From Blastococcus sp. HT6-30 (GTDB lineage: Bacteria; Actinomycetota; Actinomycetes; Mycobacteriales; Geodermatophilaceae), in contig NZ_CP155792.1 of the NCBI RefSeq assembly GCF_039729015.1, forward strand, positions 2,256,001 to 2,320,000: 64,000 bases of DNA. Direction: 5' to 3'. A program made the position numbers and the translations under genes. The notes beneath the pieces were generated by a model, which made no database searches, had not been told where the DNA came from, and saw only the letters and a list, made by a program, of their open reading frames with translations. Of the stretch, positions 30,571 to 39,779 are shown one piece after another; within the stretch, counting starts at the first letter, position 1, and every line of letters begins with the position of its first letter.

Positions 30571-31047
30571 TCAGCGGGCGCGCGGCACGTACCCGCCGAT
30601 GAGCGCGGACATGAGCAGGGCCCCATCGTGCTCGCCGACCGCGGCCGCCGCGTCCGCGAAGGCCCGCCAGCGCTGCCGCTCGACGTCGGTCGGCGCCTTC
30701 TCGGCCCGGGCGATCAGCTGCTCGAGCAGCCGCTCCCACTCCCCCTGCGGCGTCGGCCAGAGACCGGCCAGCCGTCGCGCCTCCGCCGAGATCGCGGTGA
30801 TGCGGACGATGTCACCCGCGTGGTTGGTGAGCGGCTCGATGTAGCCGGCGGACGCCAGCGCCTTCGCCGCGGCGATGACCTCCGCCTTCGGCAGACCGCT
30901 CCCCGGCACGACCGAGCCGAGCAGGTAGGGGGCGCCGCCGTGCTTCGGCTCATCGACCAGCCGGGCGATCGCCCGCAGCACGGGCAGGTCGCGGGTGAAC
31001 CAGACGTCGGGCAGGAGGCCGTCGGGGGGCTGGGGGGCGGAGGTCAC
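30571..31047 (-). CDS. Winged-helix-like hypothetical protein
   Basis: A 158-residue protein. The pattern LPVLRAIARLVDEP...LPKAEVIAAAKALASAGYIEPL...GDIVRITAISAEARRLAGL looks like a winged helix-turn-helix (helices, then a turn and a two-strand wing), followed by a helical C-terminus with repeated Trp/Arg. The GTG at 31047 is chosen because homology-like structure starts soon after and a GGGAG lies upstream; the frame extends 68 codons further as low-complexity. Function unknown; a regulator or nucleoid-associated role is only a guess. Confidence 0.6.
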   Translation of the reverse strand: MTSAPQPPDGLLPDVWFTRDLPVLRAIARLVDEPKHGGAPYLLGSVVPGSGLPKAEVIAAAKALASAGYIEPLTNHAGDIVRITAISAEARRLAGLWPTPQGEWERLLEQLIARAEKAPTDVERQRWRAFADAAAAVGEHDGALLMSALIGGYVPRAR

Positions 31048-31249
31048 CCCCCCAGTCTCCCCGGCCCCCACGCACGGCGGCGCCCCGCCTCCCCCGGAGG
31101 GAGAGCGGGGCGCCGGTCCTCCTGCCCGGGCCCGCCACGACCGTGCCCGCGGCGGGGGCAGGGGTGCCTGCTCAGCCGCGGGCGCGGAAGACCGGACCGG
31201 GGTGGTGACCGCCGGGAATGGTGGTCCGGGGGTGATCGTTGGTCCGGCC

Positions 31250-31666
31250 ATGACGACCTCCCCTCAGAAGCCCCAGGTCAGCAAGACCGACGAGGAGTGG
31301 CGGGCGCAGCTGTCCCCGGAGGAGTACGCGGTGCTCCGCCAGGCCGGCACCGAGCGGGCGTGGACCGGCGAGTACGTCGACACGAAGACCGTCGGTGTCT
31401 ACGAGTGCCGGGCGTGCGGCGCGGAGCTGTTCCGCTCGGAGACCAAGTTCGACTCGCACTGCGGCTGGCCGTCGTTCTACGAGGCCTCCGCCGAGGACAA
31501 CGTGATCCTCCGCGAGGACCGCAGCTTCGGCATGGTCCGCACCGAGGTGCTGTGCGCCACCTGCCACAGCCACCTGGGCCACCTCTTCGACGACGCCCCG
31601 CAGACGCCCACCGGCGACCGCTACTGCATCAACAGCGTCAGCATCAGGCTCCAGCCGGCCGAGTAG
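31250..31666 (+). CDS. msrB: Peptide methionine-(R)-S-oxide reductase
   Basis: A 138-residue MsrB that reduces the R epimer of methionine sulfoxide in proteins with thioredoxin. Zinc sites CRAC and CATC are present, as are HCGWPSF, TEVLCATCHSHLGHLF and the catalytic Cys in RYCINSVSI. No MsrA partner is adjacent. The ATG at 31250 lacks a strong SD, but the conserved region begins soon after it. Confidence 0.96.
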   Translation: MTTSPQKPQVSKTDEEWRAQLSPEEYAVLRQAGTERAWTGEYVDTKTVGVYECRACGAELFRSETKFDSHCGWPSFYEASAEDNVILREDRSFGMVRTEVLCATCHSHLGHLFDDAPQTPTGDRYCINSVSIRLQPAE

Positions 31667-31672
31667 GTCGCT

Positions 31673-31750
31673 CAACGCTCTCTGGGGGTATTCCTCCCGC
31701 TCCGGCCGTCCTGCAGGACTGCCGGGGGGCGAGGAACACCCTCAGAGTTG
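31673..31750. terminator. Long imperfect hairpin between convergent msrB and hemQ
   Basis: CAACGCTCT...GGGTATTCCTC on the left pairs with GAGGAACACCC...AGAGTTG on the right, with a GGC/GCC inner section. It lies exactly between the two stop codons, so it likely serves both. Confidence 0.65.
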
Positions 31751-31752
31751 CG

Positions 31753-32472
31753 TCACGGCAGGTCGGCGACCAGCTCCTGCACCGGCTTGCGGGTGCCGGT
31801 GTAGAACGGCACCTCCTCGCGCACGTGCCGGCGGGCACGGCTGGCCCTCAGGTCGCGCATGAGGTCGACGATGCGGTGCAGCTCGTCGGCCTCGAAGGCG
31901 AGCATCCACTCGTAGTCGCCCAGGCCGAAGGAGGCCACGGTGTTGGCCCGCACGTCCGGGTAGGGGCGGGCCTGCATGCCGTGCTCCTTGAGCATGTCCC
32001 GCCGCTCCTCGTCGGGCAGCAGGTACCACTCGTAGGACCGCACGAACGGGTAGACGCAGACGAAGCGACGCGGCTCCTCGTCGGCCAGGAACGCCGGGAT
32101 GTGGCTGCGGTTGAACTCCGCCGGCCGGTGCAGCGCCATCTGCGACCACACCGGCTCCAGCCGCCGGCCCAGGGCGGTGCGGCGCAGGCGCGTGTAGGCG
32201 TCCTGCAGCGCCTCGCCCGAGGAGGAGTGCCACCAGACCATGAGGTCGGCGTCGGCGCGCAGGCCGCTCACGTCGTAGGTGCCGCGGACGACGACGTCCT
32301 TGCCCGCCAGCTCCTCGACCAGCGCGGCGGCCTCGTCGGCCGCGGCGGTCCGCTGCTCGTCACCGAACGGCCGGGCCAGCTTGAACACCGACCACATCGT
32401 GTAGCGGATGCTGGCGTTGAGCTCGTTCGCCCGCTTGCCGATGCTGCGTTCCTCGACCTGCTGCTCGCTCAT
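31753..32472 (-). CDS. hemQ: Coproheme decarboxylase HemQ/ChdC
   Basis: A 239-residue chlorite-dismutase-family protein that oxidatively decarboxylates coproheme III to heme b, the last step of the coproporphyrin-dependent pathway. Family landmarks: [12 protein letters not shown] near the N-terminus, [13 protein letters not shown], a likely proximal His in [11 protein letters not shown], and [16 protein letters not shown]. Start ATG at 32472 is chosen over one 27 nt upstream because conserved sequence starts soon after; GACAAT sits 6 nt before it. Separated from hemY by ~350 nt holding a hairpin and a tiny ORF. Confidence 0.95.
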   Translation of the reverse strand: MSEQQVEERSIGKRANELNASIRYTMWSVFKLARPFGDEQRTAAADEAAALVEELAGKDVVVRGTYDVSGLRADADLMVWWHSSSGEALQDAYTRLRRTALGRRLEPVWSQMALHRPAEFNRSHIPAFLADEEPRRFVCVYPFVRSYEWYLLPDEERRDMLKEHGMQARPYPDVRANTVASFGLGDYEWMLAFEADELHRIVDLMRDLRASRARRHVREEVPFYTGTRKPVQELVADLP

Positions 32473-32540
32473 GCCGCCATTGTCCCCCCGCACCGGCATC
32501 TCCTTCCCGGGGGGCGTGAGCCGTGGAGAGGCGGTCCGGC

Positions 32541-32581
32541 GTGGTCGCGGCCGCCGCCGGGACGGCGACGGCCGCGACCAC
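32541..32581 (-). terminator. Hairpin between the tiny Cys/His ORF and hemQ
   Basis: Perfect 13-bp stem (32541-32553 with 32569-32581), 15-nt loop that itself is GC-rich, 9 nt past the stop of the 46-codon ORF. It suggests hemQ is transcribed separately from hemE-hemY. Confidence 0.7.
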
Positions 32582-32589
32582 GCGGGGGC

Positions 32590-32730
32590 TCAGCCCGCCG
32601 TCGCCGCGCGATCCCGCCGGTTACCGGCGTGCGCGGCGCGGCAGTCGCCGCACGCGGCCATCCACACGTGGTGGCGCAGGCAGCGGGCCGGCGAATGCTG
32701 GACGGGGAACGTGCGTGTCGAGTCGTGCAC
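32590..32730 (-). CDS. Tiny Cys/His-rich ORF between hemY and hemQ
   Basis: A 46-codon frame (GTG at 32730; alternatively 49 codons from GTG at 32739). GGAG lies 10 nt before the 32730 start. The peptide holds a CLRHHVWMAACGDC segment, i.e. Cys, His-His, Cys-x-x-Cys, which looks like a compact metal site, followed by a basic tail. Third codon positions are almost all G/C. A terminator-like hairpin follows directly. No family is recognised. It could be a real zinc- or iron-binding miniprotein or a chance ORF. Confidence 0.45.
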   Translation of the reverse strand: MHDSTRTFPVQHSPARCLRHHVWMAACGDCRAAHAGNRRDRAATAG

Positions 32731-32823
32731 CGATGTCACTCCGTTGTCAACGGCGGCGACCGGTCCGCCATGCCCGGGTCCGACCGTGGCGCCCGTCTCG
32801 GCGCTGCGGACCCGGCGGCCGGA

Positions 32824-34194
32824 TCACGCGAGGGCGTCGACCGCCCGGTGGGCGTCGCGGATGCAGGCGGGGACGCCGACGCCCTCGTACGCGGCGCCGG
32901 CGACGGCCAGCCCCGGCACCTCGCCGACCGCTGCCCGGGCCGCCGCGACCCGCTCCGGATGGCCGACCAGGTACTGCGGCAGGCCACCGCCCCAGCGCGC
33001 CACGCGGGTCTCCAGCGGCTCGGGGCGCGAGAGCCCGAGCAGCTCGGCGACGTCGGCGACCACGTCCGCGGCCAGCTCCTCGTCGGACCGCTGCAGCTGC
33101 GACTCGTCGCCGAAGCGCCCCACCGACGACCGCACCAGCAGCGCCTCGCCGCCGGCCAGGTGCGGCCACTTCGCCGAGGAGACGGTCACGCCCTTGACCA
33201 GCCGGCCGGTCACCGGCGGCACCAGCAGGCCCGAGCCGGCAGGGACGTCCTGCACCGGAAAGGCGATCGCGACGACGGCCATGGAGGCGTACGGGATCCC
33301 CCGGAGCGGGTCGACGGCGCGGGGGGCGACCTCACCGAGCAGCCGCGCAGCCTTGGTCGCCGGCGCCGTGAGGATGACCGCGTCGGCGGTCAGCACCTCC
33401 GGCGCGGCGGCGGTCCCGACCGAGACCTCGAAGCCCCCGGCGGTCCGGCGCAGGCCGTGCGCGGGGGTGCGCAGCCGCACCTCCGCGCGCGCCGCCTCGA
33501 CCAGCGCGGCCGGCAGCGCACCGATCCCGGCGTCGACGGTCACGAACACCGGCCCGTCGGCGTCGAACCGGCTACGTGACCCGGCGTCGCGGGCGGCGGC
33601 GGCCGCCTCGAGCACCGAGCCCGCACCACGCACCTGCGCGGCCAGCGCCGGCATCGTGGCGGCCAGCGACAGCTCGTCGGCGCGACCCGCGTAGACGCCG
33701 CCGAGCAGCGGCTCGACCAGCCGGTCGACCACCTCGTCGCCGAGCCGCTCGCGCAGCAGCCCGCCGACGGCGACGTCGCCGTCGGGCAGGGACAGCGGCG
33801 GCAGCTCGACCTCGGCGCGCACCCGGGCCACGCCGGTCGGGGTCAGGACGCCGTCGAGGCCGTCGGCCGAGGCCGGCACGCCGAGGACGGTGCCGGCCGG
33901 CAGCGGGAACCGGCCCTCCGGGAGCACCACCGAGGCCTGGGTGGTCGCCGGCGCGACCAGCCGGTCGCCCCACCCGAGCGCCTCCACCAGGCCCACCGCC
34001 TCCGGCACCCGGCCGAGCAGCGCCTCGGGGCCGGTGTCGTACCAGGTGCCGGCCAGCCGGATCCGGTCCAGCTTGCCGCCGATCCGGTCCCCGGCCTCCA
34101 CGACGACGATCTCGTCGTCGGGCCGGCGCCGGCGCCACTCGAAGGCCGCGGCCAGCCCGGTGATCCCGGCCCCGACGACGACGAGCCGGGTCAT
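32824..34194 (-). CDS. hemY: Protoporphyrinogen/coproporphyrinogen oxidase HemY (CgoX)
   Basis: A 456-residue FAD-dependent oxidase. The N-terminal dinucleotide-binding motif [13 protein letters not shown] (5-17) is followed by [12 protein letters not shown]; the C-terminal FAD segment reads [18 protein letters not shown]. With hemQ nearby the physiological substrate is probably coproporphyrinogen III. The ATG overlaps the hemE stop by 4 nt (ATGA), so the pair is coupled. Confidence 0.95.
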   Translation of the reverse strand: MTRLVVVGAGITGLAAAFEWRRRRPDDEIVVVEAGDRIGGKLDRIRLAGTWYDTGPEALLGRVPEAVGLVEALGWGDRLVAPATTQASVVLPEGRFPLPAGTVLGVPASADGLDGVLTPTGVARVRAEVELPPLSLPDGDVAVGGLLRERLGDEVVDRLVEPLLGGVYAGRADELSLAATMPALAAQVRGAGSVLEAAAAARDAGSRSRFDADGPVFVTVDAGIGALPAALVEAARAEVRLRTPAHGLRRTAGGFEVSVGTAAAPEVLTADAVILTAPATKAARLLGEVAPRAVDPLRGIPYASMAVVAIAFPVQDVPAGSGLLVPPVTGRLVKGVTVSSAKWPHLAGGEALLVRSSVGRFGDESQLQRSDEELAADVVADVAELLGLSRPEPLETRVARWGGGLPQYLVGHPERVAAARAAVGEVPGLAVAGAAYEGVGVPACIRDAHRAVDALA

Positions 34195-35243
34195 CGCGCC
34201 GTCAGCTCGTGCACCAGGGCGGCGACGCGGGTCAGCACGTCGGGATCGGTGTCGGGCAGCACCCCGTGCCCGAGGTTGAAGATGTGCCCGCGCGCGCCCT
34301 CGGCCTGGCGGACGACCCGGCGCACCTCCCGCTCGACGGTGTCGCGATCGGCCAGCAGGACCGCGGGGTCGAGGTTGCCCTGCAGCGAGCGGTGGGGGCC
34401 GACCCGGCGGGCGGCCTCGTCCAGCGGCACCCGCCAGTCGATGCCGACGACGTCGGCGCCCGCGTCGCCGATCAGCGGCAGCAGCTCGCCGGTGCCCACG
34501 CCGAAGTGGATGCGGGGCACGTCGCGCTCCCCCAGCCCGGCGAAGACCGCCTGCGAGTGCGGCAGCACCCGCTCGGCGTAGTCGGCCGCCGACAGCACGC
34601 CGGCCCAGGAGTCGAACAGCTGCACGGCGGAGGCGCCCGCGTCGACCTGGGCGCGCAGGAAGGTCGCCGCCGACAGCGACAACCGCTGCAGCAGCCGCGA
34701 CCACGCCTCCGGCTCGGCGTACATGAAGGCCTTGGTGCGGGCGTGCTCCTTGGAGGGGCCGCCCTCGATCAGGTAGGTCGCCAGGGTGAACGGCGCGCCG
34801 GCGAACCCGATCAGCGGCGTCGGCCCCAGCTCGGCCACGAGCGAGCGCACCGCCGTTCCGAGGAAGCCGAGCTGCTCGGGCACCAGATCGGGCAGGGCGT
34901 CGACGTCGGCGACCGTGCGGACCGGGTTCGCGACCACCGGGCCGATGCCCGGCTTGATCTCGATGTCCATCCCCGCGACCACCAACGGCAGCACGATGTC
35001 GGAGAAGAGGATCGCGGCGTCGACCTGGTGCCGGCGGACCGGCTGCAGCGTGATCTCGGTGACCAGGTCGGGGTCCTGGCAGGCCGCCAGCATGGACGTG
35101 CCGGCGCGCAGAGCCCGGTACTCCGGCAGCGAGCGGCCGGCCTGGCGCATGAACCAGACCGGAGTGCGGCCCACCGGGAGGCCACGTGCGGCGCGGACGA
35201 GGTCGGAATCGGCCGGGGACGCCGACGCGGGAGCGGGACTCAC
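34191..35243 (-). CDS. hemE: Uroporphyrinogen decarboxylase
   Basis: A 350-residue UroD that converts uroporphyrinogen III to coproporphyrinogen III. Signature [16 protein letters not shown] is at about 28-43, with [15 protein letters not shown] and [17 protein letters not shown] following. GTG start with GGGAGG about 10 nt upstream. First gene of hemE-hemY. Divergent from the DUF3000 gene, a conserved actinobacterial arrangement. Confidence 0.97.
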   Translation of the reverse strand: MSPAPASASPADSDLVRAARGLPVGRTPVWFMRQAGRSLPEYRALRAGTSMLAACQDPDLVTEITLQPVRRHQVDAAILFSDIVLPLVVAGMDIEIKPGIGPVVANPVRTVADVDALPDLVPEQLGFLGTAVRSLVAELGPTPLIGFAGAPFTLATYLIEGGPSKEHARTKAFMYAEPEAWSRLLQRLSLSAATFLRAQVDAGASAVQLFDSWAGVLSAADYAERVLPHSQAVFAGLGERDVPRIHFGVGTGELLPLIGDAGADVVGIDWRVPLDEAARRVGPHRSLQGNLDPAVLLADRDTVEREVRRVVRQAEGARGHIFNLGHGVLPDTDPDVLTRVAALVHELTAR

Positions 35244-35335
35244 GAGCGTCGATCCTCCCAGACGGCCGGTGTCCGCCGGTCCGCCGCGTCCCGGCCGCGT
35301 GCGGCGCGTCGGCGCGCCTGCGCTGCTGACCGGCC

Positions 35336-35341
35336 TAGTCT
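35336..35341 (+). promoter_or_regulatory. Predicted -10 box of leaderless DUF3000 gene
   Basis: TAGTCT followed by 6 nt and the GTG at 35348. Confidence 0.6.
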
Positions 35342-35347
35342 GCGGAC

Positions 35348-35980
35348 GTGGAGCCGCGCGACCTGGCCGACGCCGGGAACGAGAGCAGGGACGCCGATGC
35401 CGTCCCCGCCGCGTTCCGCGCCGCCCTGGAGGTCCTGGCCGGGGTGCGCGCCCGCCCGGAGATCGAGCTCGGCTCGATCCCCGCCCCCCAACGGCTGGCC
35501 CCCTTCGCGCACGCGATCGGTGCGCGGGTGCCCGACCCGGAGGGCGACGACGAGGACGACGTCGAGATCGCCAGCGCGAGGTTCATCGTCCTGTTCGACC
35601 CGCAGGGCCACGAGGCGTGGCACGGCACCGTGCGCTGCGTCGGCTACCTCTCGGCGGCGACCGACGAGGAGCTGGTCGACGACGCGATGTTCTCCGAGGT
35701 GGCCTGGAGCTGGCTCACCGACGCGCTGCACGAGTCGGGGGCGGTACACCACACCGTCGGCGGCACGGTCACCCGCACCGCGTCCACCCGGTTCGGCGAG
35801 CTGGCCGGCCCCGAGCACTCCGTCGACGTCGAGATCCGCGCCTCGTGGACGGCCGAGGGCACCGATCTGGACCGGCACCTGCTGGCCTGGCTCGACGTGC
35901 TGGGCAACGCGGCCGGCCTGCCGCCGCCGGGCGTGCGGCTGCTGGGTCCCTCCGACCGGGTCGGTAGCGAGACTCTCTAA
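35348..35980 (+). CDS. DUF3000 family protein
   Basis: A 210-residue actinobacterial protein of unknown function. The family is recognised from [10 protein letters not shown] near the N-terminus, [14 protein letters not shown], and the position between hemE and the RNase D gene, which is conserved in mycobacteria and streptomycetes. Leaderless start by -10 spacing. It is followed by TAACAT overlapping its stop (35978-35983), a possible promoter for RNase D. Confidence 0.88.
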   Translation: MEPRDLADAGNESRDADAVPAAFRAALEVLAGVRARPEIELGSIPAPQRLAPFAHAIGARVPDPEGDDEDDVEIASARFIVLFDPQGHEAWHGTVRCVGYLSAATDEELVDDAMFSEVAWSWLTDALHESGAVHHTVGGTVTRTASTRFGELAGPEHSVDVEIRASWTAEGTDLDRHLLAWLDVLGNAAGLPPPGVRLLGPSDRVGSETL

Positions 35981-36099
35981 CATCGGTGCGGCACAGCGGG
36001 CCCGGCGCCCGCCTGAGCCGGTGCTCCTGCCCAGGATCCCGCGGCCGCCGCGGTGGACCCCGACCGGGCGCCGGTGCACCGACGACGAGGACCGGCGAG

Positions 36100-36106
36100 A
36101 AGGTGG
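36100..36106 (+). promoter_or_regulatory. Shine-Dalgarno deciding a CTG start
   Basis: AAGGTGG, 7 nt before CTG at 36114. No ATG, GTG or TTG is suitably placed in this frame. Confidence 0.6.
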
Positions 36107-36113
36107 ACGGCAA

Positions 36114-37364
36114 CTGAGCACCGAGCCCACTCCCGAGGCGCCGGAGGCCGTGGCTGCGGCCGCGGCTCCCGAGCCCATCCCGCTCCTCGTCCCCCGCGAC
36201 GGGCTGCCCCCGGTCATCGAGACCTCTACGCAGCTGGTCGAGTACGCCGAGGCGCTGCGCGGCGGCACCGGGCCGGTCGCCGTGGACGCCGAGCGCGCAT
36301 CCGGCTACCGGTACGGCCAGCGCGCCTACCTGGTGCAGCTGCGCCGCAACGGCTCCGGCACCGGCCTGCTCGACCCGATCCCGCTTCCCGACCTGTCAGT
36401 GGTCCAGGAGGCGATCGCCGACGCGGAGTGGGTGCTGCACGCCGCGAACCAGGACCTCCCCTGCCTCGCCGAGATCGGCCTTGCGCCGTCCCGCGTGTTC
36501 GACACCGAGCTGGCCGCCCGGCTGGCCGGACTGCCCCGCGTGGGCCTGGGCGCCGTCGTCGAGTCGCTGCTGGGCTTCTCGCTGCAGAAGGGGCACTCCG
36601 CCGCCGACTGGAGCACCCGCCCGCTGCCCGAGGAGTGGCTGGTCTACGCCGCCCTCGACGTCGAGGTGCTCGTCGACCTCCGCGACGCCCTCGCCGCGCT
36701 CCTCGAGCAGCAGGGCAAGACCGAGTGGGCCCGCCAGGAGTTCGAGGCCATCCTCGCCGCCGGCCCGCCGGCTCCGAAGCAGGACCCGTGGCGGCGCACC
36801 TCCGGCGTGCACGGGCTGCGCAGCCGCCGTCAGCTCGGCATGCTGCGGGCGATCTGGGAGGCCCGTGACGAGCTGGCCCGCCGGCGCGACGTCGCCCCCG
36901 GCCGGGTGCTGCCCGACTCGGCGATGGTCGCGGCGGTGCAGGCCGACCCCAGGAACGAGGGCGCACTGTTGGAGCTGCCGGTGTTCCGGGGGCGCGCCAA
37001 CCGGCGCCTGGTCGCGCACTGGTTCACCGCGCTGGCCCGCGGCAAGGCGCTGCCGGAGAACGATCTCCCGCTGCACAGCAAGCCCGGGGACGGGCCGCCG
37101 CCGGTGAACCGCTGGGCCGACCGGGACCCCGCCGCCGCCACCCGCCTGCAGGCCGCCCGCGCCGGGCTCGCCGAGCTGTCGGAGAAGCACGCGGTGCCGG
37201 TCGAGAACATCCTCTCCCCCGACCTGGTGCGGCGGCTGGTGTGGAGCCCGCCGGAGCCCCGGGAGCCCGCGGCGGTGGCCGCGGCGCTGCGTTCGGGCGG
37301 CGCCCGGGCGTGGCAGGTCGAGCTCACGCTCGACGTGCTGACCGACGCGGTCAACCGGGCCTGA
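36114..37364 (+). CDS. Ribonuclease D / HRDC-domain 3'-5' exonuclease, probable CTG start
   Basis: A 416-residue RNase D-like protein. DEDD exonuclease motifs: AVDAERASGYRYGQRAYL (Exo I; E where RNase D has D-x-E), HAANQDLPCL (Exo II) and YAALDVEVLVDL (Exo III). One HRDC domain follows (LRAIWEARDELARRRDVAPGRVLPD). The only start with a proper SD is CTG at 36114 (reads LSTEPTPEAPE; Met if initiating). The in-frame GTG at 36021 lacks an SD and would add an Arg/Pro-rich stretch. It lies downstream of DUF3000 as in mycobacteria. Confidence 0.92.
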   Translation: MSTEPTPEAPEAVAAAAAPEPIPLLVPRDGLPPVIETSTQLVEYAEALRGGTGPVAVDAERASGYRYGQRAYLVQLRRNGSGTGLLDPIPLPDLSVVQEAIADAEWVLHAANQDLPCLAEIGLAPSRVFDTELAARLAGLPRVGLGAVVESLLGFSLQKGHSAADWSTRPLPEEWLVYAALDVEVLVDLRDALAALLEQQGKTEWARQEFEAILAAGPPAPKQDPWRRTSGVHGLRSRRQLGMLRAIWEARDELARRRDVAPGRVLPDSAMVAAVQADPRNEGALLELPVFRGRANRRLVAHWFTALARGKALPENDLPLHSKPGDGPPPVNRWADRDPAAATRLQAARAGLAELSEKHAVPVENILSPDLVRRLVWSPPEPREPAAVAAALRSGGARAWQVELTLDVLTDAVNRA

Positions 37365-37425
37365 GAAAGGACCCCGACGCCCCCCCACCGCTCGCAAGCT
37401 CGCGGCGGGTCCCTGCGCCGGGGCC
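37365..37425 (+). repeat. Dispersed palindromic repeat, copy 2
   Basis: Directly after the RNase D TGA: GAAAGGACCCC, then CCCCCCACCGCTCGCAAGCT, CGCGGCGGGTCCCTGCGCCGGGGCC. It can fold into a long GC hairpin and probably acts as a terminator. Confidence 0.75.
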
Positions 37426-37490
37426 GGGGGACGGACGACGACGCCGGCGCCCACCGCGCAGAGCGGAGGACGCCGGCGTCGGCGTGGTCA

Positions 37491-37528
37491 CCTGCCGCCC
37501 GCCGGCGTTGAGCACGGCGGGCGGCAGG
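37491..37528 (-). terminator. Terminator of the xyl-type ABC operon
   Basis: Perfect 14-bp stem (37491-37504 with 37515-37528), 10-nt loop, 2 nt past the permease stop. Confidence 0.85.
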
Positions 37529-37530
37529 GG

Positions 37531-38817
37531 TCATCGACGGGCCGTGGACGCCCGGCGCCGGGCCAGCGCGTCGACGCTCGCGGCCAGCAGCAGCACCCCA
37601 CCGGTGATCACGAAGTTGAGGTAGGCCGCCACCCCCAGCAGGCCCAGCCCGTTGGCGATGATCGCGATCACCAGGCCACCCAGGACGGCGTCCCGGGCCT
37701 TGCCCCGGCCGCCGAAGAGGCTGGTGCCACCGATGACCGCCGCCCCGACCGCATACAGCAAGGTGTTGCCCGCGCCCGCGTCCGGCGTCACCGAGCTCAG
37801 CCGCGACGTGGCCAGGATGCCGCTGATCGCGGCGAGGCTCGACGAGATGACGAACGCCATCACGCGGATCCGGGTCACGTTGATCCCCGCCCGGCGCGCG
37901 GCCTCGGCGTTGCCGCCGACCGCGTAGATGTGCCGCCCGAACGCGGTGCGGGAGAGCACGAAGGTGAGGACCAGCAGCAGCACCACGACCAGCGGCACCG
38001 CGTACGGGATGCCGGCGAGGTCGATCGCGGCGGCCAGCGCCCGGTCGACGCTGAGGATGGCGGTCACGCCGAACACCACCGCGGCGATCAGGACGACGCG
38101 GGCCAGGACCAGCGCCAGGGGCTGGTGCGCCAGGCCCCGGGCCCTCTGCGAGCGCCAGCGCCACAGCTCGAGCGCCGCGTAGGCCAGGGCGACGACCCCG
38201 GCCAGGATCCAGCCCAGCGTGACCGGCAGGTTCTCGTTGGCCAGGGCGCGGATGACCGGCTCGCGCACGGGCACCGTGCCGCCCTGTCCGATGATCCGCA
38301 GGGTCACGCCCTGGAAACCGAGGAACAGGGCCAGCGTCACGACGAACGACGGGATGCCGACCATCCCGACCAGGCTGCCGGTGAAGACGCCGATCACCGC
38401 GCCGGTGGCGATGGCGGCCAGCACCGCGATCGGCCACGAGACGCCCACCTGCACCAGCAGCTGCGCGAGCACCGCGGAGCAGACCCCGCTCACCACGCCC
38501 GCGGACAGGTCGATCTCGCCGAGCAGCAGGACGAAGACCAGCCCCATCGCGAGCACCATGATCGGCGTCGACTGCACCAGCAGGTTGGAGAGGTTCAGCG
38601 GCGTCAGGAACGTCTCGGGCCGGAGGATCGTGAAGAGGATGCCCAGGACGACGATGCCCAGGATGGCCGGCAGCGCGCCCAGGTCGCCCGCGCGCAGCTT
38701 GTTGAGGTAGCCGCGGACGGCGCCGCCCATGGTGTTGTCCTGGCGGTCGCCCTCGAAGCCCGCGGCCGGCTTCTGCGGCCCGCTCGCCTCGGCGGCGGTC
38801 AGGGTGTTGCTCGACAT
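37531..38817 (-). CDS. Sugar ABC transporter permease (XylH-like)
   Basis: A 428-residue permease of the ribose/xylose type (BPD_transp_2), with about ten or more membrane helices. Landmarks: MGLVFVLLLGEIDLSAG in the first half and GRHIYAVGGNAEAARRAGI plus GGTSLFGGRGKA in the second. It is longer than RbsC and matches XylH-type proteins. AGAGGA 6 nt before ATG. Third gene of the operon, 10 nt after the ATPase. Confidence 0.93.
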   Translation of the reverse strand: MSSNTLTAAEASGPQKPAAGFEGDRQDNTMGGAVRGYLNKLRAGDLGALPAILGIVVLGILFTILRPETFLTPLNLSNLLVQSTPIMVLAMGLVFVLLLGEIDLSAGVVSGVCSAVLAQLLVQVGVSWPIAVLAAIATGAVIGVFTGSLVGMVGIPSFVVTLALFLGFQGVTLRIIGQGGTVPVREPVIRALANENLPVTLGWILAGVVALAYAALELWRWRSQRARGLAHQPLALVLARVVLIAAVVFGVTAILSVDRALAAAIDLAGIPYAVPLVVVLLLVLTFVLSRTAFGRHIYAVGGNAEAARRAGINVTRIRVMAFVISSSLAAISGILATSRLSSVTPDAGAGNTLLYAVGAAVIGGTSLFGGRGKARDAVLGGLVIAIIANGLGLLGVAAYLNFVITGGVLLLAASVDALARRRASTARR

Positions 38818-38827
38818 GGAAGTCCTC

Positions 38828-39634
38828 TCAGTCCTCGAGCGCGTCCGGCGCGAGCCCCAGCTCGCCGGAACGACCGGAGGTGATCAGCTCGATGACCTGG
38901 GTCCGGTCGACGTCGGAGATGGGGACGTCCGCGGCCACCCGGCCGAGGTAGAGCGCGGCCACGCGGTCGGCCACCTCGAAGACGTCCACCATGTTGTGGG
39001 TGATGAAGACGACGGCGTGGCCGGTGTCGGCCAGCCGACGGACCAGGTCGAGCACCTGGCGGGTCTGGGCCACGCCCAGGGCCGCGGTCGGCTCATCCAG
39101 GATGACCAGCTTGGACTCCCAGAGGACCGCCTTGGCGATGGCGACCGTCTGCCGCTGACCACCGGACAGGCTGGAGACCAGCTGGCGCACCGACTTCAGG
39201 GTGCGCACGGACAGCTTGGCCAGCGTGTCGCGCGCGGCCTCCTCCATGGAGGCCTCGTCCAGGACGATGCCGTGCTTGCGTTCGCGGCCCAGGAACATGT
39301 TCTGGACGACGTCCAGGTTATCGGCGAGCGCGAGGTCCTGGTAGACGACCTCGATGCCCAGCCGGGCGGCGTCGCGGGGCCCGGTCAGCTGGACCGGCTC
39401 TCCCTCGAACTCCACGGTGCCCGAGTCGATCGGGTGGATGCCGGCGATGGACTTGATCAGCGTGCTCTTGCCGGCTCCGTTGTCGCCGACCAGCGCGGTC
39501 ACCTTGCCGGGGTAGACGTCGAGGTTGACGCCGTGCAGGACCTGGACGGCCCCGAAGCTCTTCTCGACCCCCCGCAGCCTCAGCGTGGGCCGCTCCAGGG
39601 TCGGGGGGGGCGTGCTCTTAACGGGTGCGGACAC
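38828..39634 (-). CDS. Sugar ABC transporter ATP-binding protein (XylG-like, single domain)
   Basis: A 268-residue single-domain ABC ATPase. Walker A GDNGAGKST, Q-loop YQDLALADN, signature LSGGQRQTV, Walker B LVILDEPTAAL, H-loop THNM. E. coli-type XylG/RbsA are fused dimers of twice this length; single-domain forms are common in Actinomycetota. GTG start with AGGA ~8 nt upstream; the upstream frame is low-complexity. It follows the binding-protein gene after a hairpin-rich spacer. Confidence 0.92.
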   Translation of the reverse strand: MSAPVKSTPPPTLERPTLRLRGVEKSFGAVQVLHGVNLDVYPGKVTALVGDNGAGKSTLIKSIAGIHPIDSGTVEFEGEPVQLTGPRDAARLGIEVVYQDLALADNLDVVQNMFLGRERKHGIVLDEASMEEAARDTLAKLSVRTLKSVRQLVSSLSGGQRQTVAIAKAVLWESKLVILDEPTAALGVAQTRQVLDLVRRLADTGHAVVFITHNMVDVFEVADRVAALYLGRVAADVPISDVDRTQVIELITSGRSGELGLAPDALED

Positions 39635-39693
39635 CGCTGCGTCCTTTCCTGCATGGAATCGGCCCGGAGGGGACCGTGGTGAGACAGTGTGAC

Positions 39694-39729
39694 GCCCTGC
39701 GGGCCCGGCGGACCCGGGACCCGCAGGGC
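39694..39729 (-). terminator. Spacer hairpin between binding protein and ATPase genes (distal)
   Basis: 10-bp stem GCCCTGCGGG/CCCGCAGGGC (39694-39703 with 39720-39729). Confidence 0.5.
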
Positions 39730-39740
39730 GGGGACCACGC

Positions 39741-39772
39741 GGCCGGGGCACCCGCGTACGGGTGCCCCGGCC
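39741..39772 (-). terminator. Strong hairpin directly after the sugar-binding protein gene
   Basis: Perfect 14-bp stem (39741-39754 with 39759-39772), loop CGTA, 7 nt after the stop codon. In binding-protein operons such hairpins stabilise or attenuate mRNA so that the binding protein is made in excess; that role is inference here. Confidence 0.75.
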
Positions 39773-39779
39773 GGATGGA

